The notes: generated by a model from the sequence alone, not told the origin. A stretch of 49,257 nucleotides of DNA from JAHBVL01 sp964461025 (GCA_964461025.1 CAYWSE010000026.1:1-49257), one strand, 5' to 3'; counted from the stretch's first letter, positions 8,312 through 17,864 are shown. Translations and numbers: made by a program.

Positions 8312-9604
8312 TTGGGGCATTTGGTGGTCGCAAGCACGGGTTCTCAGACCGAAACGCAGTCCGCGTCTCCAAACCAGCCAAACCCTCAGCACACCCCAGG
8401 ACTCTCCGATTCTCAGGTAACTCTCGGTTTCACCCTTCTCGCCATCACGACATTCGCAACATCGATCGCCATGCAGACAAGTCAGGCGATTCAGCCAAGC
8501 TTCATGCGCGATGTGATCGGCATGGACGGCGCCCAGAACGGCTACCTGATCGCCATTCGCGAGCTGCCAGGCTTTCTGCTGATCTTCGTCGCGGCTCTGC
8601 TTTTGCGCCTCGGACTCGCTCGTGCCGCGGCCTTCTCACTCGTGGTCATGGGAGTCGGCTACAGTCTCTTTTCGCTCACCGATTCCTTCACGCAGCTTAT
8701 CCTGCCGACGCTGATCGCCAGCATCGGTTTTCACTCCTGGCTGCAGCTGCAACCGGCGTTGGGTCTTTCGATCGCGCCTCGCGGCAACGAAGGGAGCGTG
8801 CTCGGTCGCCTGAACAGCATCGGGTCGTTTGGGAGCTTTCTGGCGCTGGGAGGTGTCTTGACGCTCCTCCTCGGGATCGAGCATTTCCGCGGCGACCTGC
8901 GTGAGTTTCAGGAACCGTATTTGCGGGGACTCTTCATCGTTATTGGCATTGCGTCGGTCGTCGGGGCCATCGCGATTTCGCGTTTTCCGGTTTCCGCCAG
9001 TGATTTGGCTGCTGCCCGCGTAGCGCCGAAGATCGTCTGGAGACAGGAGTACAAGCTTTACTACGCTTTGTCGTTTCTCGATGGCAGCCGGCAGCAAATC
9101 TACTTCGCGTTTGCGCCATTTGTGTTGGTTGAGGAGTTCAATGTCAACGCCCGCTCGATCACCATCCTGCTGATCATTTCAGCAGTGATCAACTGGCGCA
9201 CCGGCGCATTTGTCGGCCGGATGGTCGATGTCCATGGCGAGAAGAAGATCCTCACTATCGCCTATGTCATGCACTTCATCGTCTTTCTGGGATTCGCGTT
9301 TTCCTCCAGTGTCTGGATGCTGTACATCTTTTATCTTGGTTACCTCTGGCTTTTTCTCTTCTATGTCGGAACCACGACGTACCTGCGCAAGATCGCCCAC
9401 CGCGAAGATATCCCCGCGTCGCTGGCCATGGGTGTTTCGCTGGCCCACCTCACCGCGATTGTCGTTCCAATCGTTGGCGCCGCGCTCTGGAGCAGGTTGG
9501 GGTATCAGTTTCCGTTCCTCTTCGGCACTGTCTTCTGCATCGCCTCCCTCTACCTGACTCAGAAAATCGACGTCGACAAGCAGCGTATCGCCGGTCAGCG
9601 CTAG
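8312..9604 (+). CDS. MFS transporter
   Basis: The 430-aa protein has about twelve hydrophobic segments in two halves (residues about 38-225 and 250-420) separated by a polar loop (AAARVAPKIVWRQEYKLY). The first half carries MDGAQNGYLIAIRELPGFLLIF, and 'WRTGAFVGRMVDVHGEKKIL' sits in the second half at the position of the classical MFS loop 2/8 motif (G..aDr.Grr). Transport direction and substrate are not visible. The start is uncertain: TTG at 8312 is the longest option, while GTG at 8324 has GGGG about 6 bases upstream; both precede a polar, unstructured N-terminus. It is a single-gene unit followed by repeat DNA. Confidence 0.82.
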   Translation: MGHLVVASTGSQTETQSASPNQPNPQHTPGLSDSQVTLGFTLLAITTFATSIAMQTSQAIQPSFMRDVIGMDGAQNGYLIAIRELPGFLLIFVAALLLRLGLARAAAFSLVVMGVGYSLFSLTDSFTQLILPTLIASIGFHSWLQLQPALGLSIAPRGNEGSVLGRLNSIGSFGSFLALGGVLTLLLGIEHFRGDLREFQEPYLRGLFIVIGIASVVGAIAISRFPVSASDLAAARVAPKIVWRQEYKLYYALSFLDGSRQQIYFAFAPFVLVEEFNVNARSITILLIISAVINWRTGAFVGRMVDVHGEKKILTIAYVMHFIVFLGFAFSSSVWMLYIFYLGYLWLFLFYVGTTTYLRKIAHREDIPASLAMGVSLAHLTAIVVPIVGAALWSRLGYQFPFLFGTVFCIASLYLTQKIDVDKQRIAGQR

Positions 9605-9620
9605 TCGCCCAAAACCCTGT

Positions 9621-9796
9621 CTCATTCCGCCCACAGCGGAGGAATCCTTCGGTCAAAGCCATTCCGGCAAGAAAGGCAGTCGCACTGCATCGTGTCATTC
9701 CGACCGTCGCGGAAGAATCTCTCGTTCGTTACGCGCACGATTGATGAACCAGATTTACTCCACTTGCGAGATTCCTCGACAAGCTCGGAGTGATGG
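9621..9796. repeat. Cluster of CATTCC...GGAATC dispersed repeats
   Basis: Three degenerate copies lie downstream of the MFS gene: TCATTCCGCCCACAGCGGAGG (from 9622), TCATTCCGACCGTCGCGG with AGAATCTC (from 9695), and an inverted copy GAGATTCCTCGACAAGCTCG (from 9769). Each has 'CATTCCG' at one end and 'GGAATC/GAATCTC' at the other, with palindromic character. Related copies occur near 22.5 kb and 40.8 kb. Confidence 0.6.
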
Positions 9797-9901
9797 TTTT
9801 GTCATCGTTGAGCACCTGCCGGGACTCAGGCATGACAGTTCCACCCCTGGCATGCCCTGTGCGCCCTTCTGAATGAGCTGTTCAGTAAGGAGGGAACGAA
9901 C

Positions 9902-10336
9902 ATGCCTGCAAACTTCCGCATTCGGCAACTTCTGGTTGTTCTGTCCGGCGTCGTGGCTGCATTGATTGGTTACGGCGTGATTCGGTTGGTCGATGTCGAT
10001 CTGATTCTGAAAAATGGCGACGAGGTTACCGTTGTCGAGGTGCTCTTTGCTGCGCTGGTGGGCGGGTTGCTCGCCTGGTCGGTCTACGAGGTGCTCGCCC
10101 GCACCGGATACGAGCGCTGGTGGCCATTCATCGGCAGCACGGCGTTGGCGATTTCCATGCTTGGCCCTGCCTATCAAGCAGACGGCAGTACGGCAGTCGC
10201 ACTGATCGCGCTCCACCTGCTGGTGGCAATCATCCTGATCTGGGGGCTGGCGATGACTGGTGCATCGGCGCAGGCACGAGAACCACGCGCCGCGCAGCCT
10301 CGCCGGCGGACCGAGCGTCAGCTTCCCGGCGCGTAA
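9902..10336 (+). CDS. Small four-helix membrane protein (DUF6069-like)
   Basis: A 144-aa protein with a strong ribosome-binding site (AAGGAGGGAACGAAC before ATG). It has four hydrophobic segments, at about residues 8-28, 44-65, 75-92 and 97-117, and a basic, Arg-rich tail (REPRAAQPRRRTERQ). The size and topology resemble the DUF6069 family of small actinobacterial and related membrane proteins, whose function is unknown. The coding end overlaps the convergent GT39/DUF2298 gene by 19 bases. No operon partner is seen on the plus strand. The family assignment is from the overall pattern rather than a diagnostic motif. Confidence 0.7.
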   Translation: MPANFRIRQLLVVLSGVVAALIGYGVIRLVDVDLILKNGDEVTVVEVLFAALVGGLLAWSVYEVLARTGYERWWPFIGSTALAISMLGPAYQADGSTAVALIALHLLVAIILIWGLAMTGASAQAREPRAAQPRRRTERQLPGA

Positions 10337-13300
10337 TGAAAGATCTTGACACCGTTCTGGTCGTAAACCAGCGTCAGCATGCCTGCCTCGACGGCTTCGT
10401 CGAACTTCGCCAGGGCCGACTCCGGGTAGTAAGCGCGTTCGAGGGGTCCGACATAGATGTACTCGATGTCGTAACGGTCGAGGAGGGGACGAATGCTCTC
10501 GAACGAGTGCGTTTCACCCAGCATCTGCGCGACGTCAGCTCTTCGCTGATCGATCAGGTTCTGCATGCCCGGCCGTTGTTGCGATTGGTGCCAGTCCCAG
10601 CCGATGACCGTCGGTAATCCCGTGTAGACGCTAACGCGGGAACCCCATCGATAGAGCGGAGTGACCGCTTCAAGAATCGCCGGCGATCCCTGAACGTTCT
10701 GGCGCAGCCAGTCGATCGCTTCGCGATCTTGCTTGAGCTCCATCTGGGTAGGTTCGACCCCGTCGGGACCATCGGTGTACGTCGCGTAGTCCATGTAGGC
10801 CATGCCGTCCAGCGAGTTGGGCAGATCGGTGAATCGATCGTCGAGCCGGGCCGGTGTCGCGTAGACGGGGTAAACGATCGTCGCAGCGATGAGGATGACA
10901 AAGACGATCAACCATGGTCCTCGCACGAACCACGACATGCCTCGTCGCAGCCGGTCGAGAAAGAGCACCAGAAAGACCGACGCAGCCAGCCCGAGCAGCA
11001 CCCACACCTGCAAATAGAACTTGAAAACGGTGTTCATCCGGCCGATGTCGCCCTTCAGTGCATAGAGCTCGACACCGGCACTGATCGTCAGCGCCACTGC
11101 TGTCAACCCGCAGAGAAAGAGCATCGCCGGTTCGCGCTCCCGGTGGATCGCTTCGAGCACGATCAGCACAGTCATCGCGAAGAGAAGTCCCACCAGCGTA
11201 TCGAGCCACAACGCGACAACGCCCAGAACGACCATCATCAAGGCGAGCACGCCTGTCGGGGTCCATCGCACATCGATCGCCGAGGTTTCGATCTGGAAGC
11301 GATCGCCCTCCGCTGATTCACCAAAACGCAACCGTGATGGCAACCGTAGCGTTACGTGTTCGGCGTTCGGACTGCCCAGCAAGTCGGCGAGCACGTAGCT
11401 GCCGATCAGGAAGAGGAAGAACCCATGGATCAGCAGATACTGGTCGGGCGGCGATCGGTCCAGCCACGGATCGAAGCCGCTGTTTGGCATCTGGTAGTGT
11501 GCGAAGTAGGGAAGGAACAAAAGCCGGCCCACGATTAGCACCGATGCCATGGTGATAGCGGCCCGTCGCAAAACCGCAAAGGAAACATGCCAGCTTAGTT
11601 CGCCCTTGTTGAGCGCCGTTATCGCCGAACCGAGCGCATCGAGCAGGAAAATCGCGCCGCCCGTGATGAGCAGATAGGTCGGGTAATCCCAGGTGTTGAG
11701 TGGATACATCACGCCGGTCACAAAACCGGCCAGGAGAATCAGCCCGGCGCGATCCCGAATCGATCGCCATGGCAATCCGCGCCACCAGCTTCGCCAATCG
11801 TGACCGACGCCGAAAACAGGCTCGTTCTCCTCGACCGGCGATGCTACCTGCTTCGGCCACATCGCGGCGCAGAGAATACCCAGCCCGACCAGTAGAGCGC
11901 CCACCGAAAAGGGAATCGCCATCATGTGAGGGTGCAAATCGGCGAAGAGGAATGAAAAGTAGGGGAATTCGTTGATCGTGCCGTCGATGATCCGCGTGGG
12001 CGTCCAGAAGGCATCGGTCGGCAGCGTGCGTGGATCGGTGATTGCTCGTACGACGCCGCGGGCGATATCGCCGAAGTGGCCAAGGCTCAGCCACCCGGAG
12101 GCGCTCGATGGTTCGTACCCCCATTCTCCCGCGCCGACCCGGCGGGCCATATCGAGGTTGCCGATGATCGCTACAAAGAGACTGCCAAGCAGTCCCAACC
12201 CAAGCGGCCACCAGACCGACCGGAAACGCAAGACCCGGTTCAGCAGGGTCAGGAGGGTCGAGGCGACTCCCCAGGCATTGACCATAGTCAGCGCGAAACA
12301 GGTCGCCACCGCCAGCTGGAAGGCGGTTTCCGGCACAATCGCTGTCAACCGCGCCACGGAGCCGAAGACCACCCAGCCGAAGTAGTAGTAGTTGAGGTAA
12401 CCACCGGCAAACCAGGGGTCGTATGGCGGGAAATGCGTTGAGCGCAGCACGGCGTTGAAGTACGCGAGCTCCATCGGCTTTTCGCCGCCGCGCGCCGGGT
12501 GCCACAGATCGGGGTTCTGCCAGCGCAACCAGACAAAGATGAGAAACGCGGCGAGAAAAAGGACTTCCGTGATGAGAATCGGTTGCCACAGCGACCGCAG
12601 ATCGCGCCAGAGTCGATCCCAGTGACCACCTGTCGCAATCACCGACAGTGCCGCAACCGCCAGCACTCCCCAGACAACTGAAAGCTGCCCAAACGAAACG
12701 AGTTCCAGACTCGCCAGCAGCCATGAGACGAACGCGACGGCGAGCAATCCGATCGTTTTGCTGACCGCGTATCCGCGGTCGGGCAACCGGTCGAGCACCC
12801 GCCAGCAGAGCGGGATGGCCACAAGCGCCATCAATTGCAGGGCCAGATACCAGAAAACGACCGGATACCGGTTCGCCAGCGATCCCGGATCGAAAATCTC
12901 GCTCCAGGTGCCCCCGGCCTGCTGCGTTGCCCGTTCCTCATCGTCGAGCATCAACAGGTTGTACCCAGCGTTGACTGAGCGAATCGGCGCGATGTCGTTG
13001 TTCAGGAATGTCGCCAGGTGCGTGGCGATACGATCTGAATCGAACGACGCTGTTTTTCTGAAGGCGTAGACCTTGGGATGATCGTAGACCGTGAACGCTT
13101 CTTCGGCGTTGTCGTCGTTCAGCTCGAAACCGAGAAATTCCGGATAGGAGGTAAAGGTCTCGACCAATTCGAAACCAAGCTCACCCGCGAAGAGCATCCG
13201 GTAGTACTCGATGGTCATCGGGTAGCGCTCGGGTATGCGGGGGATCGAATCGTAGAGCCGGTTGCTGGTCAGAAAGAGCCAGTCGCCCTGCTCCAGATAG

Positions 13301-14835
13301 CTGACCATCGTCGACAGCTTTTCGGCGGAGTCGAGATCGTAGTTCGGCATCTGCTGACCGGGATAGGCGCCCGATCCTGCTTCGCCCGGCAGGTTGAGCG
13401 GCAGCGGATCGTCCCAGTGTTCGAGCACCACGGCGCCCTGGGGGACGTTTCGGTAGATCCACTCAGAGGCGGCAACGCGAGTGGTCGGCTGCAGATAAAT
13501 GGCGCTGAAAGCGAGTGCGTAGACCGCCGTCAACGAAACGACAGCAACCCCCGGCAAGGCGAAGAGCCAGTCACGCGAGGGCCATCGTGAGCGGCCCCAG
13601 CCGTAGAGCGCGACGAGTCCGGCCGCGCCGAGAAGTATCAGGAAGGGATAGGCCGGAATGATGTAGCGCATCGTCCGCGTGAAAGCGAAGCTGTAGTAGA
13701 CAAGGTTGAAAACTGGCCATCCAACCAGCACAAGCAGCCACGTTGGCGGCAGACGTTTCGACGTCGCGATCCGGAGTGATGCGAACGCCAGTCCACCGAG
13801 AGCGGCGATGCCCAGCGCCGGCCCCATCCCCCAGATGACCATGTTGCTCACCAGGAATGTCAGAGGACGGTTCGCCCACTGGACAGATGGCGGTGCATCG
13901 GCTTCGCCGCTCTGGACCATTCGCCAGTATTCGACATCACGCGTCCAGCGTGGGTCGAAGCTGAAATCGAGCAGATTGCCGCTGGCGAACGCGTACGGCT
14001 GGGCAACTCGGAAGACCCATACGGCGGCAAGTGCCGCGACGAGCACCCCCAGCAGGGCAGGCAAACCCCGTTTGGACGGCCGCCGCCAGAATGCCTCGAC
14101 GCCATGCAGACGCATCTGCTCGATCAGCGGTAACGCAGTCAATGCAACGATCGGCAATGCGCTCAGCTTGCTGGCCACCGCCAGCGCGGCCATCGCTCCC
14201 GACAGCGCGAAGTCCCACCAGCGGCCCTGCTCGTTCGCCCGCAACGCAAACCAGAAGGTCGCCAGCGCGAACATCGTGACCCAGTTGTCGAAGGTGCCGA
14301 AGTGTGAGAGCTGGATGCTAAGCACCGTCAATGAGAGCAACAGCGAGGCGAGGAGCGCCACGGTATCGCCAAACAACCGTCGTCCGATCAGGAAGAGGAG
14401 CAGGATCGACATCATCTCGACGATCGCCGACAACGACCGGCTCGCCAGGTGGTAGTCGCCATATGTCGTGTTGCCGGTCAGCTCACCCCACGCTTTGCCG
14501 ACGGTGAGCGGAAAGGTGCCGTAGATGAAGGTCGGATAGACGTTGTTGCCTTCGGAGTCTTTGACGTTGTACGGGTTGAGCGGCGACGTCTGACTGTCGA
14601 GATACTCAGCGATGCTGTCCGGCCAGCCGATGTTGGTGGCCACCATAGTCAGGAAACGCTCGTCCGGATGCAGATTTTGCCCGTCGTCCCAGTCGCCGTG
14701 CGTCAATCGCAGCAAACCGGCGAGGACGAGAATCAGCGCGAGGGTGACCGGTACGGCGAATCGCGTGATGTCGAACGACGAGCCTTCAGAGGCAGGAAGG
14801 TCGTTGGTCTGAGCAGCCGGGGATTCTGCAATCAT
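10318..14835 (-). CDS. Giant GT39-like + DUF2298 (Chlor_Arch_YYY) membrane protein
   Basis: At 1505 aa this is by far the largest membrane protein in the window, with well over twenty predicted helices. The N-terminal half resembles GT-C fold glycosyltransferases of the PMT/GT39 type, with the acidic loop motif DWDDGQNLHPDERF (about residues 48-61) after the first helix and a soluble domain at about 440-620. The C-terminal half is the DUF2298 module: GYLNYYYFGW (about 812-821) is the tyrosine triplet that names Chlor_Arch_YYY, and INEFPYFSFLFADLHPHMM (about 955-972) is also typical. The ATG at 14835 is chosen because it follows the methyltransferase stop by 7 bases; the frame to 14925 would overlap that gene. 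It is last in a four-gene glycan operon. A lipid-linked sugar transferase or flippase-associated role is likely but unproved. Confidence 0.88.
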   Translation of the reverse strand: MIAESPAAQTNDLPASEGSSFDITRFAVPVTLALILVLAGLLRLTHGDWDDGQNLHPDERFLTMVATNIGWPDSIAEYLDSQTSPLNPYNVKDSEGNNVYPTFIYGTFPLTVGKAWGELTGNTTYGDYHLASRSLSAIVEMMSILLLFLIGRRLFGDTVALLASLLLSLTVLSIQLSHFGTFDNWVTMFALATFWFALRANEQGRWWDFALSGAMAALAVASKLSALPIVALTALPLIEQMRLHGVEAFWRRPSKRGLPALLGVLVAALAAVWVFRVAQPYAFASGNLLDFSFDPRWTRDVEYWRMVQSGEADAPPSVQWANRPLTFLVSNMVIWGMGPALGIAALGGLAFASLRIATSKRLPPTWLLVLVGWPVFNLVYYSFAFTRTMRYIIPAYPFLILLGAAGLVALYGWGRSRWPSRDWLFALPGVAVVSLTAVYALAFSAIYLQPTTRVAASEWIYRNVPQGAVVLEHWDDPLPLNLPGEAGSGAYPGQQMPNYDLDSAEKLSTMVSYLEQGDWLFLTSNRLYDSIPRIPERYPMTIEYYRMLFAGELGFELVETFTSYPEFLGFELNDDNAEEAFTVYDHPKVYAFRKTASFDSDRIATHLATFLNNDIAPIRSVNAGYNLLMLDDEERATQQAGGTWSEIFDPGSLANRYPVVFWYLALQLMALVAIPLCWRVLDRLPDRGYAVSKTIGLLAVAFVSWLLASLELVSFGQLSVVWGVLAVAALSVIATGGHWDRLWRDLRSLWQPILITEVLFLAAFLIFVWLRWQNPDLWHPARGGEKPMELAYFNAVLRSTHFPPYDPWFAGGYLNYYYFGWVVFGSVARLTAIVPETAFQLAVATCFALTMVNAWGVASTLLTLLNRVLRFRSVWWPLGLGLLGSLFVAIIGNLDMARRVGAGEWGYEPSSASGWLSLGHFGDIARGVVRAITDPRTLPTDAFWTPTRIIDGTINEFPYFSFLFADLHPHMMAIPFSVGALLVGLGILCAAMWPKQVASPVEENEPVFGVGHDWRSWWRGLPWRSIRDRAGLILLAGFVTGVMYPLNTWDYPTYLLITGGAIFLLDALGSAITALNKGELSWHVSFAVLRRAAITMASVLIVGRLLFLPYFAHYQMPNSGFDPWLDRSPPDQYLLIHGFFLFLIGSYVLADLLGSPNAEHVTLRLPSRLRFGESAEGDRFQIETSAIDVRWTPTGVLALMMVVLGVVALWLDTLVGLLFAMTVLIVLEAIHREREPAMLFLCGLTAVALTISAGVELYALKGDIGRMNTVFKFYLQVWVLLGLAASVFLVLFLDRLRRGMSWFVRGPWLIVFVILIAATIVYPVYATPARLDDRFTDLPNSLDGMAYMDYATYTDGPDGVEPTQMELKQDREAIDWLRQNVQGSPAILEAVTPLYRWGSRVSVYTGLPTVIGWDWHQSQQRPGMQNLIDQRRADVAQMLGETHSFESIRPLLDRYDIEYIYVGPLERAYYPESALAKFDEAVEAGMLTLVYDQNGVKIFHYAPGS

Positions 14836-14842
14836 TGGCGGC

Positions 14843-15661
14843 TCATCCGGCTCCGGCTTGAGGAATAGGCGGCTTTGTGGCTCGCACAAACTGATAGGCG
14901 CCTGATTCCGGAAGGGGCTCGTCATAATAACGACGATACCACCACGAGTAGGGTCTCATCTGAGCGGGATGCATCACCCATTTGCCGAACAGGCGCTTGG
15001 TAAGGAGATTTGGCGCCCCCAGATAGTGCGCCATGTCAAAGGCGTGATGCGCGCTTTCCGAAAAATAGTACTGGTGCTCGGCCATCGTCATCCCCACGCG
15101 CATCAGCCGCTCTTCCCAGATTTCCGGGGGGTCGACATGATAGTGGTAGGAAATCCGGTTGAAGAAGTCGCCATACGCCGCTGATGCCCGATCGAGCCTC
15201 GCCTTCCGAAAAAGCGTCGAGCCAAGCAAAAACTCGGGATAGTGTTCGCTCGGCAATGTCGTGGCGAAGGCGCCGCCCGGCCGCAATACACGACTGATCT
15301 CGGAGAGCGTCGCATCAACGTCGGGGATGTGCTCGATCACGCAGTTGCTGATGACCGTTCCAAACGATCCGTCGGCGAACGGAAGCGATGTTGCGCTGCC
15401 CTTCACCACGTCCAGGTAGACGCCCGGCCGCATCGTCGCCGCTTCGGCCAGATCGCGATCCATCGGATCGAGTCCGACGTCGATCGGCTCCGAATAGGCA
15501 ATCGAGGCGAAGTTGCCGTCGCCGCAACCAATATCGAGCACCGGATGGACGAACTCCACCTGGCTCATGAACTTGCATTCGATCGATCGCAACAGCGCCC
15601 GGTGGGGGGCCATGCTCTCCAGGTGCGGCGTCAGGAAGTCGCGCTCTGTGTTGCTGGTCAT
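14843..15661 (-). CDS. Class I SAM-dependent methyltransferase
   Basis: The 272-aa protein has the Rossmann methyltransferase signature VLDIGCGDGNF (motif I, about residues 41-51), the acidic end of beta-2 (VGLDPMDRD), and FGTVISNCVIEHIPDVDATLSEISRVLRPGGAF (motifs post-II to III, about 102-134). The C-terminal 100 residues (YGDFFNRISYHYHVDPPEIW and on) form a cap that probably sets the substrate. Its start overlaps the GT4 gene by 4 bases (ATGA) and its stop is 7 bases before the giant YYY gene. Within this operon it probably methylates a sugar or a glycan end; small lipids are an alternative. Confidence 0.86.
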   Translation of the reverse strand: MTSNTERDFLTPHLESMAPHRALLRSIECKFMSQVEFVHPVLDIGCGDGNFASIAYSEPIDVGLDPMDRDLAEAATMRPGVYLDVVKGSATSLPFADGSFGTVISNCVIEHIPDVDATLSEISRVLRPGGAFATTLPSEHYPEFLLGSTLFRKARLDRASAAYGDFFNRISYHYHVDPPEIWEERLMRVGMTMAEHQYYFSESAHHAFDMAHYLGAPNLLTKRLFGKWVMHPAQMRPYSWWYRRYYDEPLPESGAYQFVRATKPPIPQAGAG

Positions 15662-16821
15662 GCTGCTCGTCGTTTCTGGTCGATCAGTCGCTCGAAAAGC
15701 GATTCGTACGCGGCGACGGTGACGCTGGGATCGTACAGTGCCTCGATGCTGCCCCGGGGCCGCACATAGGCCTCGCGGTCACGGAGCACAGCGCGAATGC
15801 CTTGCCCCAGCGATTCAGCGCTGGCGATCTCGACGATTTCTCCCATCCCGGTGGTCAGCACCGGTTGCCGCACGCCGGGCAGATTCGTCGAGACGCATGG
15901 TGTTCCGCATAGCATCGCTTCAACCTGCACGAGACCGAACGACTCGGTGGAGTTGACGCTCGTCATCAGCAACATGTCCAGCGAACCATAAAATGCCGGC
16001 AGCGCAGCCGGAGTCAGCGTACCGAGAAACGACCAATGGCCGCCAAGCGCCTTCACTGCCGGCGCCAGACGTTCCCGGTAGGCTGTCTCGCCGACGACAT
16101 GCTCGTATGGTCCGGCGAAGAGAATCCGCAGATCCGGGAAATCGCGAATCAACCGGGGCGCGGCGTCGATCGCATATTCGATACCCTTTTCCGTCGCGAA
16201 CCGGGACGCGTATCCCAGAACCGGTCCGGTTCCGAGCTGGTGACGAGCCCGAAACGCCGCGACCTCATCAGCCGATGGAGCCGGCATCACGACCGGCGGG
16301 CCGATGACCTCGCGCTTCGTGGCCCATCGCTGAAGAAACGGAGAGTGGTTGGCATAGTCCTCGGTATAGGCGACAACAGCATCGGCCAGGCGTCCCGACA
16401 GATGATTCGCCGCATCGACGCCACGACCGATCCCGCCGTTCAATCGGCCCGGCGGCAGATCGAGATCGCAGTGATAGGTCAACACGACCGGTTTGCCCAT
16501 CGCTTTCGCCGGTCCCGCCACCAGCGTTGATTCGACCTGTGGGAGATGAAGACTCGCGACATCGTGCTGGCGCAGCAACCGAATCGCCGTTGGGCCGAAC
16601 TGCGGCATCAGTGGTCCCTTGCCAACCGAGATCGCAACCGGCGCTCTGACCACCCGCACGCCATCCACCACGTCATCGACAGGAAGAGATGGATCGTGGC
16701 GAGACGTCAGAACCGTCACCTGATGCCCGTTTGCGACAAGCGCCCGGGCCAGCCGCTCGGCGTAGATCGTCAGTCCGCTGACATGAGGACGGTAGTAGGT
16801 GAGCGAGAGAAGAATGCGCAT
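15658..16821 (-). CDS. Glycosyltransferase family 4 protein
   Basis: The 387-aa GT-B fold glycosyltransferase starts at MRILLSLTYYRPHVSGLTIYAERLARALVANGHQVTV, the standard GT4 N-terminal glycine-rich loop. The C-terminal donor domain has GPVLGYASRFATEKGIEYAIDA (about residues 200-220) and, later, MLLMTSVNSTESFGLVQVEAMLCGTPCVSTNLPGVRQPV with the EX7E-type pair (ESFGLVQVE). The ATG at 16821 is chosen because it lies 8 bases after the epimerase stop; a frame to 16863 would overlap it. It acts at the cytoplasmic face, transferring a nucleotide-activated sugar. The acceptor is unknown but is presumably the product of this cassette. Confidence 0.9.
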   Translation of the reverse strand: MRILLSLTYYRPHVSGLTIYAERLARALVANGHQVTVLTSRHDPSLPVDDVVDGVRVVRAPVAISVGKGPLMPQFGPTAIRLLRQHDVASLHLPQVESTLVAGPAKAMGKPVVLTYHCDLDLPPGRLNGGIGRGVDAANHLSGRLADAVVAYTEDYANHSPFLQRWATKREVIGPPVVMPAPSADEVAAFRARHQLGTGPVLGYASRFATEKGIEYAIDAAPRLIRDFPDLRILFAGPYEHVVGETAYRERLAPAVKALGGHWSFLGTLTPAALPAFYGSLDMLLMTSVNSTESFGLVQVEAMLCGTPCVSTNLPGVRQPVLTTGMGEIVEIASAESLGQGIRAVLRDREAYVRPRGSIEALYDPSVTVAAYESLFERLIDQKRRAA

Positions 16822-16829
16822 CGAGTCGC

Positions 16830-17864
16830 TCACTCGAACAACGAGCGATTGGCGCCGATCCATTCGGTCAGGTTGCGCACACCCTCGGGGACAGAGACTC
16901 GCGGCGCCCAGCCGGTGTCATCCTGAAAGCGGGCGAAATCGGCGATGAACACTGGCTGATCGCCCGGCCGCACAGGCGCGAACGCCGGCGCCGGAATCTC
17001 CCGGCCGATCGCCTCTTCAAGAATCGGTCCGAACTCCCACCAGATCGAAACGGCGTTGTCCGCGCCTCCGCCGAGGTTATAGACCCGGCCCCGAGTGATC
17101 TCGATCTGGTCGATCGCCAGATCGTAAGCATCGAGCAGATCGTCGATGTGGAGGAGATCGCGAACCTGCTTGCCATCGCCGTAGATGGTGATCGGCTGAT
17201 TCGTCATCGCGGCTATAGCGAACCAGGCCACCCAGCCCTGATCCTCGACTCCCATCTGCCTGGGGCCATAGACGCACGACTGGCGAAAGACGACCGTTCT
17301 CAGTCCAAACATGCGGGCGTAGTCGCGGACATACTGGTCCGCCGCTCCCTTCGAACACCCGTATGGCGAGTGGAAATCAAGCGGTTCGTGCTCTGATACA
17401 CCGCGCGGCAGGTCTGCGAACCGGTAGCGCGTTTCCTCTTCTACGGTGTCCCGGTGCGCCAGTTCGCCATAGACCTTGTTCGTCGAGGCGTAGACCATCG
17501 GTGGCTGGTGACTGGAGAGCCGTATTGCCTCGAGGAGATTGAATGTGCCCCGCACATTGACATCGAAATCATGCCGGGGATCGGCGATCGACGATGTGAC
17601 CGCGACTTGCGCCGCCAGGTGATAGACGACCTCGGCATCGTCGACCGCCCGTTCGCAGGCGTCCTCATCGACAACTGATCGCACGATCAGCCGAAACGAG
17701 TCGCCGTGACGTTCGCGCAACCAGCGGATGTTCTCCTCGGCGCCGGAGCGGGAAAGATCGTCGAGAATCGTCACACGGCGACCGCTGGACAATGCGCGAT
17801 CGGCCAGATTGGCGCCAATGAAGCCGGCGCCACCGGTCACCAGCAACGATTGAGAGCTCTCCAC
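16830..17864 (-). CDS. NAD-dependent epimerase/dehydratase, CDP-paratose 2-epimerase-like
   Basis: The 344-aa extended short-chain dehydrogenase has the NAD motif VTGGAGFIGANL (about residues 9-20), catalytic region STNKVYGE (about 127-134) and the YGCSK active-site Tyr/Lys (about 168-172). The stretch ADQYVRDYARMFGLRTVVFRQSCVYGPRQ followed by GVEDQGWVAWF is close to the CDP-paratose/CDP-tyvelose 2-epimerase subgroup rather than UDP-galactose epimerase. It would make a 3,6-dideoxyhexose or related nucleotide sugar for the downstream glycosyltransferase. It is first in the operon; the upstream DNA is shared with the divergent FAD oxidoreductase. No dideoxysugar dehydratase genes (RfbH/RfbG type) are seen nearby, so the exact substrate is uncertain. 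Confidence 0.87.
   Translation of the reverse strand: MESSQSLLVTGGAGFIGANLADRALSSGRRVTILDDLSRSGAEENIRWLRERHGDSFRLIVRSVVDEDACERAVDDAEVVYHLAAQVAVTSSIADPRHDFDVNVRGTFNLLEAIRLSSHQPPMVYASTNKVYGELAHRDTVEEETRYRFADLPRGVSEHEPLDFHSPYGCSKGAADQYVRDYARMFGLRTVVFRQSCVYGPRQMGVEDQGWVAWFAIAAMTNQPITIYGDGKQVRDLLHIDDLLDAYDLAIDQIEITRGRVYNLGGGADNAVSIWWEFGPILEEAIGREIPAPAFAPVRPGDQPVFIADFARFQDDTGWAPRVSVPEGVRNLTEWIGANRSLFE

Noticed and set aside
11318..12724. A 468-codon frame inside the GT39/DUF2298 gene on the same strand
   Set aside because: It is out of frame with a continuous 1505-aa membrane protein carrying family motifs and is Arg-rich, as expected of a shifted GC-rich frame.
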